In this document: positions 58,334 to 64,000 of the stretch, one piece after another
How the letters are laid out: every line of letters starts with the position of its first letter
Position numbering within the stretch: the stretch's first letter is position 1
From: Rachycentron canadum
Lineage: Eukaryota; Chordata; Actinopteri; Carangiformes; Rachycentridae
Reading direction: 5' to 3'
DNA length: 64,000 bases
NCBI GenBank assembly: GCA_038496675.1
Contig: CM076649.1
Coordinates: 18,344,337-18,408,336 of the forward strand
Program-made: the position numbers and the translations under genes
The notes under the pieces: generated by a model
Databases searched by the model: none
What the model was told of the DNA's origin: nothing
The model's input: the letters and a program-made list of their open reading frames with translations, nothing else

Positions 58334-58592
58334 AAAGCTCCCATATTTTACACTTTCCAAGTGTTTCATTTGATATCCAGAGGAGATACATTTGTGGTGG
58401 TGACAGCTTTGTTATGACATCACAAAGTTACAGAGTTCTTGGCAGCTAGTTTTAGGGCTCAGTTTCTGAATTTCTCTGTGGACTGATACCTTTGATACTT
58501 TCACAGTATAAATATAGAACCTAGACCTGGTTTATTAGCAGATTATTAAAGAAGACATGGACATCTACCTTTAGACTATATGGGACCTTTAA
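58334..58592 (+). repeat. percomorph dispersed repeat ending TATGGGACCTTTAA
   Basis: AAAGCTCCCATATTTTACAC, TTATGACATCACAAAGTTAC, CTCAGTTTCTGAATTTCTCT, GATACTTTCACAGTATAAAT and a final TATATGGGACCTTTAA appear in the order found in a common percomorph element known to me. Appears near full length. Confidence 0.85.
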
Positions 58593-59400
58593 TACAAGCA
58601 TCTCAAAAATCATAACCCTGAACACTGTGATTAAAGAAAGCTTCACATGTTGTTTCTGGATATATTTAAAGGTTTTCCTCATTATTTAACAAGCAATGAG
58701 CCGGTTGGAAGACACAACTCAAAATAAATGAATTAAAGAGATTCTGAGCTGAGCCTGAGTGGAGCTGGCATCTACCAGTCTCACTTTGCTTCAGCATTAG
58801 CAGGAGTTAATAATGCGTGTAGTTTTAAAAAAAAAAAAATCCCTGATACAAAACAGTAACAGCCTCTGTGCAATAACGGATCTTTTATGCTCATAACTTC
58901 CCCTGAGCTTATTATCATAGCATTTAGCTTTATGTGTGAACCGACCCAGTAGATATGAAAGACCTTGCTATTATACTGGAGTTGCACATGTTACATCAGG
59001 TGTTTTTTAACCAAGGCTTCTTTTTTCTTTCAGTTTCCTAACTGAAGAATTGATGTTGCACATTGCTAGTGACTTTTTGCATTCGACAATGAAATATCTC
59101 TTTGACAAGGTAGTAAGAATGCCCAGAATGAAAATGTGTGTTTGTAGACTGAATATTTACAAGGGGACTTTGGGAAGGTTTTTTTTTTCCCCAGCAGATG
59201 TTTTTTGTTGTCCTTTTATACTACCATTCAAAGAAATAAAGCAAACTGAATTTTTACTTTGTATCAGCAATCACTGAAACCATCAATCTTGAATTAAATT
59301 GAATAAATACCAGGCTACACCTTCATTGGGAGTGGGGTATTTCATTGATTGAGATTGATCTGATTAAGATTGATCTCATTCTCATATGGAGCTGGAATCA
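58593..59400. other. noncoding flank
   Basis: No gene, RNA or recognised repeat seen. Confidence 0.5.
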
Positions 59401-59495
59401 GGATGCAGTTAGCCTATCTTAGCATAAAGCAAGTAGAAACCAGTATGGATCGGTTCAAAGGCAAAAAATACACCGATCTGCACTTTTAGCAGTTT
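59401..59495 (+). repeat. diverged GGTTAGCTTAGC-type repeat fragment
   Basis: CAGTTAGCCTATCTTAGCAT, AAGCAAGTAGAAACC and a CAAAGGCAAAAAATACACCG tail align loosely to the core of the repeat at 54300-54465. Confidence 0.6.
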
Positions 59496-59835
59496 AATTT
59501 CTACTCAGACAAAAGTGTGGAGGCAGTTTTTTCTTTCCTCCAGATGAAGCTCGGGTAACTATTTCTTGACTAACAGCTGTGCATCCATCCATCCAGCTCG
59601 CCTGTGTTGCCAAATACATGTAGTCAGGACAAATTTTTTTGTCTCTGCGGAGGTTGAATGCTTCCAAACCTGCCAAATCTCTACAGCAAAAAGCACCTGG
59701 ATGCCGTGTACGCTTATTGCACCTGGCTTTTGTTCACCAACAAGGACGGTTTGCTGCACTGCAACCTCTCTGCAACACAAACTGTCATTTTTATGTTTGG
59801 GTTTACACAGAGATATAGAACAATAGAATATGTAT

Positions 59836-60270
59836 AAAAATGGAAGCAGACTTTTATCTAATGACCATCGGGGGGGACTCCACTGGTTGTAAAATGAAGT
59901 CAGATTGTATTATAGTCTATGTGAAAATGTCCCTACTCTGCCTTGATTTATTAGCTCAGTAGCTCATTACGACATGATGTTCATTTTTTGGAAAACAGAC
60001 CATAAAGCAGGTAATGTATTAAGGGGCGTGGTTACCACATGATTGACAGACTTTACTACACACGGCGACCTGCCTGACAATCGGGATAGAGGACAGAGCA
60101 GGTCACATCCACCCCTCACTCCTCATCAGCTCCACCTTCTCCTCCAAATATGGTTTCTACTGGTTCTATAACAAGATGGCCAATGGACGAATTACAAACT
60201 GGAGCCTTCAAATCGGTAGCTCACAAACCAATGGGTGGAGTCATGATGGATTGACACTTTTATACCACAG
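59836..60270 (+). repeat. dispersed repeat copy A (CTCCACTGGTTGTAAAA type)
   Basis: Shares, in the same order, GACTCCACTGGTTGTAAAA, GTCTATGTGAAAATGTCCCT, CTCCAAATATGGTTT and AGCTCACAAACCA with copy B at 62040-62340, so it is repetitive on evidence inside the window. No coding capacity; probably a nonautonomous DNA element. Confidence 0.85.
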
Positions 60271-60415
60271 GTTAATTACACTGTTGTTTTCACTCTTGCT
60301 GAGCTGGGCTCTTATCTTTGCTAAATGTACAGCAATGATCTTCTCATATTAATGGTGGTGGGGTGCTGTTGAGTCTCCTGCTCATTTACAAGACTTCCAG
60401 TGATGACTTATATGA

Positions 60416-60422
<7 letters not shown>

Positions 60423-60454
<32 letters not shown>

Positions 60455-60474
60455 ACACACACACACACACGCAC
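60423..60474. repeat. (CA)n microsatellite
   Basis: About 25 AC units with a single TA interruption and a GC near the end. Confidence 0.98.
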
Positions 60475-62039
60475 AGGTCCATTGTGTTGTGTGTATTGGA
60501 TCAACAGGGTCATATAATTAATTAGAAAATGATACATTCAGGTAAACTCTAATGTGACATGACCAGGGCAGGGCTTAGAATAGAGGTGAAAGGATTTGCC
60601 TATAATGTGAAAGCCATATACCACAGTCACATGTATTCAACCACATATCATCCCTTGACCCCAGTCCATTACAACGGCAATGAAAAAATGCTCCATTGTG
60701 TATCCGCACCTCTAATGGAATTCACAGCAGGCAATAGAGGAGAGCCCTTCTAGGGGCATCACCATTTGTTGGGCGATGAATAAAAGTGAGGGAAGGTCAA
60801 TGACTTAAAGCACAAGGTGGACTTTTAAGAGCTCCAGTGACGTGACAGAGCCTTTTCCCAGAGAAAGCACTCCAACAACATTTCATCTAAATCAGAGCTA
60901 CTAATAATACAGGTCTCAAATGAATGCCAGAATTCCCTCGAAGGTCCTGCACTGAAAGAAAAAAATAGCTGCATTAAGTAAAGAGGAGAAATGGACCCCT
61001 TCCCCTGCCATATAAATTTCTTCCTGTGTTTGCCAAAAAAATGCCACAAGGCCGACATCAGAAAAGCAAAGGAAACCAGTGGATCCAATTATCATTTCCC
61101 AGTGTAGGAGTGATAAAATGGTTGTATGCTGTTGCCTTATGCCAGATGACTTCATGTTCCTTGATAAAGCAGAAGATATTGCAATTTACCTCTTCAATAG
61201 ACAGAAATGTAAAGCCACTTACTGGCCCACCGTAGTCTACATCAGAAATTATAAGTGGAAATTAAAGCAGGGGATGTCTGATTCATGCAGTCAGGTGATG
61301 AGAAATCCTGCATTAGAGTGGCAGCGAGGGCTCTACGCTCGAAAGCACTGATTCATTTTGGAGCGCTGCAGAATTTCCGGTGCCGGCAAAGGCCTGCGAC
61401 TCTTTCAAAGCGCTCAGGCATCTGGGACATCTGAGGGACTGATCTCAACATATCGCACACGCGCTGCAAATGAATTGGTCCCCCAGGTCTCCAGAGCTGT
61501 CAGCAACTCACTTTGTATGAGAACTTCATTCATCAACACATTTTTTTCCCCTGAGCAGCAACTTTTAAAAAAAGGGAAAGGGCGAGAGAAATGTAGCAAG
61601 ACTTTTTTTTTTTTTAAACTTGTCCTTCTTTGGCGTGCTGAATATACATGTAGCATTGAGGGACATCTGTGGAACTAAATCATGGACTGAGGCCTGTCAG
61701 GCCACTATATTTCTCAGGTGGCCTTATACCGATGTTCTCACTGCCTGAAAAGAATGAAAAACAGCACTGAGTATGCACTTCATTTGCATTGATGATATTA
61801 GTTTTATCAAGTTCATCATTTTATAGTTAAGTTTCTTAGGATGTTACCCGGCAGTGCCCATATAATTTGTTTATATTTATAAGCAAAATGCTGATGTCAT
61901 TAATGGAATAGAAACCAAGAAAATATTAATTAAACATTAAATAAATATTAAATAGAATCAAACTAAATTCTGTTTATTTGTTGAACTGACAACCTCACAT
62001 TTTTCACTCATTGAACACACTTCCTATGACAAATGTTGT
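60475..62039. other. noncoding flank between two repeat copies
   Basis: No gene supported. 61330-61520 is lower in simple repeats and more GC-balanced than its surroundings, a possible conserved element. A T run lies near 61602-61615. Confidence 0.45.
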
Positions 62040-62340
62040 TAAAGTGCCTTTAACTTTCATTCTATATAATGACCATAACGGGGCGACTCCACTGGTTGTA
62101 AAAAGAAATCAGATCCTATTGAAGTCTATGTGAAAATGTCCCTACTTCTCACTTGATTTATCACCTCAGTACACATTTTCCTAATGAGTTTATGGTCTCG
62201 GTTTCAATGAGACTCCAAATATGGTTTCAAGAAACTAAGATGGCGATGGCCAAAATTACTGGAGGCGTTGATTCAGCAGCTCACAAACCAGTGGGTGAAG
62301 TCACAGTGGGTTGACTCTTGTTCTTGTCTTTAGGGACAGA
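62040..62340 (+). repeat. dispersed repeat copy B (CTCCACTGGTTGTAAAA type)
   Basis: Direct-orientation relative of copy A, shorter in the middle. The shared blocks are identical for 19 to over 20 bases, with diverged intervals between them. Confidence 0.85.
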
Positions 62341-64000
62341 ATGGGACTTAAGAGTTACATATGAGTGGCCCTTCAGCGTAATGTGGTCAGGAGGGGGCAG
62401 AATTGCATGGAAAAACCAGATGAGGGGCCCCCTACGCAAGACTTTTTGGTTTTTTAATTTTCCTTTTATTTTACATACTGTACATATTTATTCATAATCT
62501 CTACAGTAATACACTTTCTTTCTGTTGGTGGAATGACCAGGCTGTTAAGACCACAAACATTTAAACAATCTTTTATGTGACGCCAGCAAATAAACAACTG
62601 AAAACCAATCAACATATCTTTTTTTCATTTATACCAATTATTTTTACCATATTTTATTTTATTTATAATCGATTAGCACTTTTTCCTCCCCATCATCAAC
62701 ACAGTGTATTAAATACTGCTGAACCCTGTGTGCAGACTTCAGGCAGGACTGGGCCATTTACAGTGGGACCACACATTGACTCAACCACTGGAAATTATTT
62801 TGAAATTAGTGTAAAAAGCCCATGAACTGACCCCATGATGTCTTTTATTTCTTCAAAGAAGGGGAAAAAAATCTGTCCATGTATTGAAAAGCTATTGAAT
62901 CATACATATCGCTCCACTAGTATTAAGAAAAATTACAGTTGATTCCAGAAGATGGCTGAAATGATGGGAAGCAAGCTGAATTTCTCTCTTCATGTTGAAA
63001 GATTGCATTTTTTTTAATAGGAAAATAAGACAATTAGGAAACAACAGTACTAAAAATTGACTAGATTTGATGAAGATTTTTGCAGGTTCGCAGATTAAAA
63101 GTGTATGCAACATGACTGATGAGGCAGCACAAGCAAATTGCCACATTAGGCTGCGGTAGACAAAATACACAATTTTAAGATCAAACACATAAAAACAAAT
63201 TTAACCATGTACTGTGTATTTTCTTAAGAGATTAATACCTAGAAATAAACTATAATATAAAGTATAAAATATAACTAAATTAACAGAGTATATACTATAT
63301 ATATATATATATATCTTTCCTTTTCAATGTCACAGTCTGTCTGCTCTGGTAACTTTCCTGCTCATCTAAACAGGCGTGGAAATATACACATCTTCAGACT
63401 GCAGTTTTAACATTCAAGCATTTACACAGAATTTATTGTATGATACTTGAGCACTGACTTCCTTGTGACCCTACTTGAGAGGCAGTTGCGAGGGTAATGA
63501 TGATTACACAGCAATGTCAACTGTCTGGGCATAGCCCTTGATGTTGTGTCATCCAAACTCTCAGGCATCACAGTGCTTTCTTTCTGGGGAGGTGATAATT
63601 TACTGGAGAAGTGTGGGAAGCCTGGAGTGCAAGAATATCCTCTCAGTATTTGTTGTAGCCAGCACGGACCGACGTATCTAGCACAGACAGATGCTGAATG
63701 TGGGCTCAGCTGCTACCGATTTGGGAATGTAGGCTATGGGGGAACACATGGCAGGGGGCAAAGGTAGCTGGAGACCCAGGGGATGGAAAGCAGATGGGCC
63801 TATATTAGACAACTCAGAGAGCTCCTCTTCTCTCTGGACGCAGCCCAACACTGCCAGGTCAGAAAGTAAAGCATCGGCCTCTTCAGATCCAGGTGGCTCT
63901 ATGTTTGACCTCCGCTGCTCTATTCATCTGCAGCCATGTGTTCATACCTCATCCTGCAGTGCTCTGGAGAAAAACAACAAGGAAAGACACACCAGCTTTT
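62341..64000. other. AT-rich noncoding window end
   Basis: Contains an AT microsatellite at about 63296-63314. No exon of a further gene can be supported; the frames at 62577-62825, 62892-63188 and 63546-63767 lack family resemblance. Confidence 0.5.
63296..63314. repeat. (AT)n microsatellite
   Basis: Short uninterrupted AT run in AT-rich surroundings. Confidence 0.95.

Noticed and set aside
1..64000. CRISPR arrays, operons, phage or integrative elements
   Set aside because: Nothing prokaryotic in texture: coding sequence is split by GT-AG introns and the only arrays are microsatellites.

Overview
The window is vertebrate nuclear DNA, almost certainly from a ray-finned fish of percomorph type. 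It holds a single many-exon gene with GT-AG introns, set in AT-rich noncoding DNA with CA, TAA and AT microsatellites. Several dispersed repeats resemble families I know from percomorph genomes: a GGTTAGCTTAGCTTAGC-type element, an 'AGCTGCAACGATTA'-type element, a 'TATGGGACCTTTAA'-type element, and elements containing CTCCACTGGTTGTAAAA. No prokaryotic operon, CRISPR array, rRNA or tRNA was seen.

The gene is on the + strand and encodes a fish orthologue of CHL1 (close homolog of L1), an L1-family neural cell-adhesion molecule. I assembled 29 coding exons by hand from 25249 to 53314. Phases agree at every junction and give 3858 nt, or 1285 residues plus stop, if every cassette exon is included. 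The protein has a signal peptide, six Ig domains, four clear fibronectin type III (FN3) domains, a linker built from two small cassette exons, a fifth FN3-like domain, one membrane span and a cytoplasmic tail of about 100 residues. The tail has a juxtamembrane KGGKYS motif, an HPD tripeptide and an FIGEY ankyrin-binding motif. Fish often keep two copies (chl1a and chl1b); I could not tell which this is, so the symbol is given as chl1.

Layout. 1-250: possible 3' end of an upstream neighbour. 250-25100: intergenic or 5'-noncoding DNA with no coding exon that I can support. 25114-25348: the first coding exon with its leader. 27992-37313: Ig exons, closely spaced. 37212-44444: FN3 exons. 45558-46507: two small in-phase cassette exons. 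48738-53314: fifth FN3, membrane span and tail. 53315 to about 53830: 3' UTR with a plausible ATTAAA signal. 54.3-62.4 kb: repeat-rich flank. 62.4-64 kb: featureless AT-rich DNA.

The main points for a second look all lie in chl1: a Pro/Ser/Thr-rich cassette between FN4 and FN5, a possible proprotein-convertase site (RLRR) in FN3 repeat 3, a possible alternative last exon that would remove the ankyrin-binding tail, a stop-free intron of 3n length inside Ig6, and FIGEY where mammalian CHL1 has FIGAY. Nothing here looks like an entirely new system.
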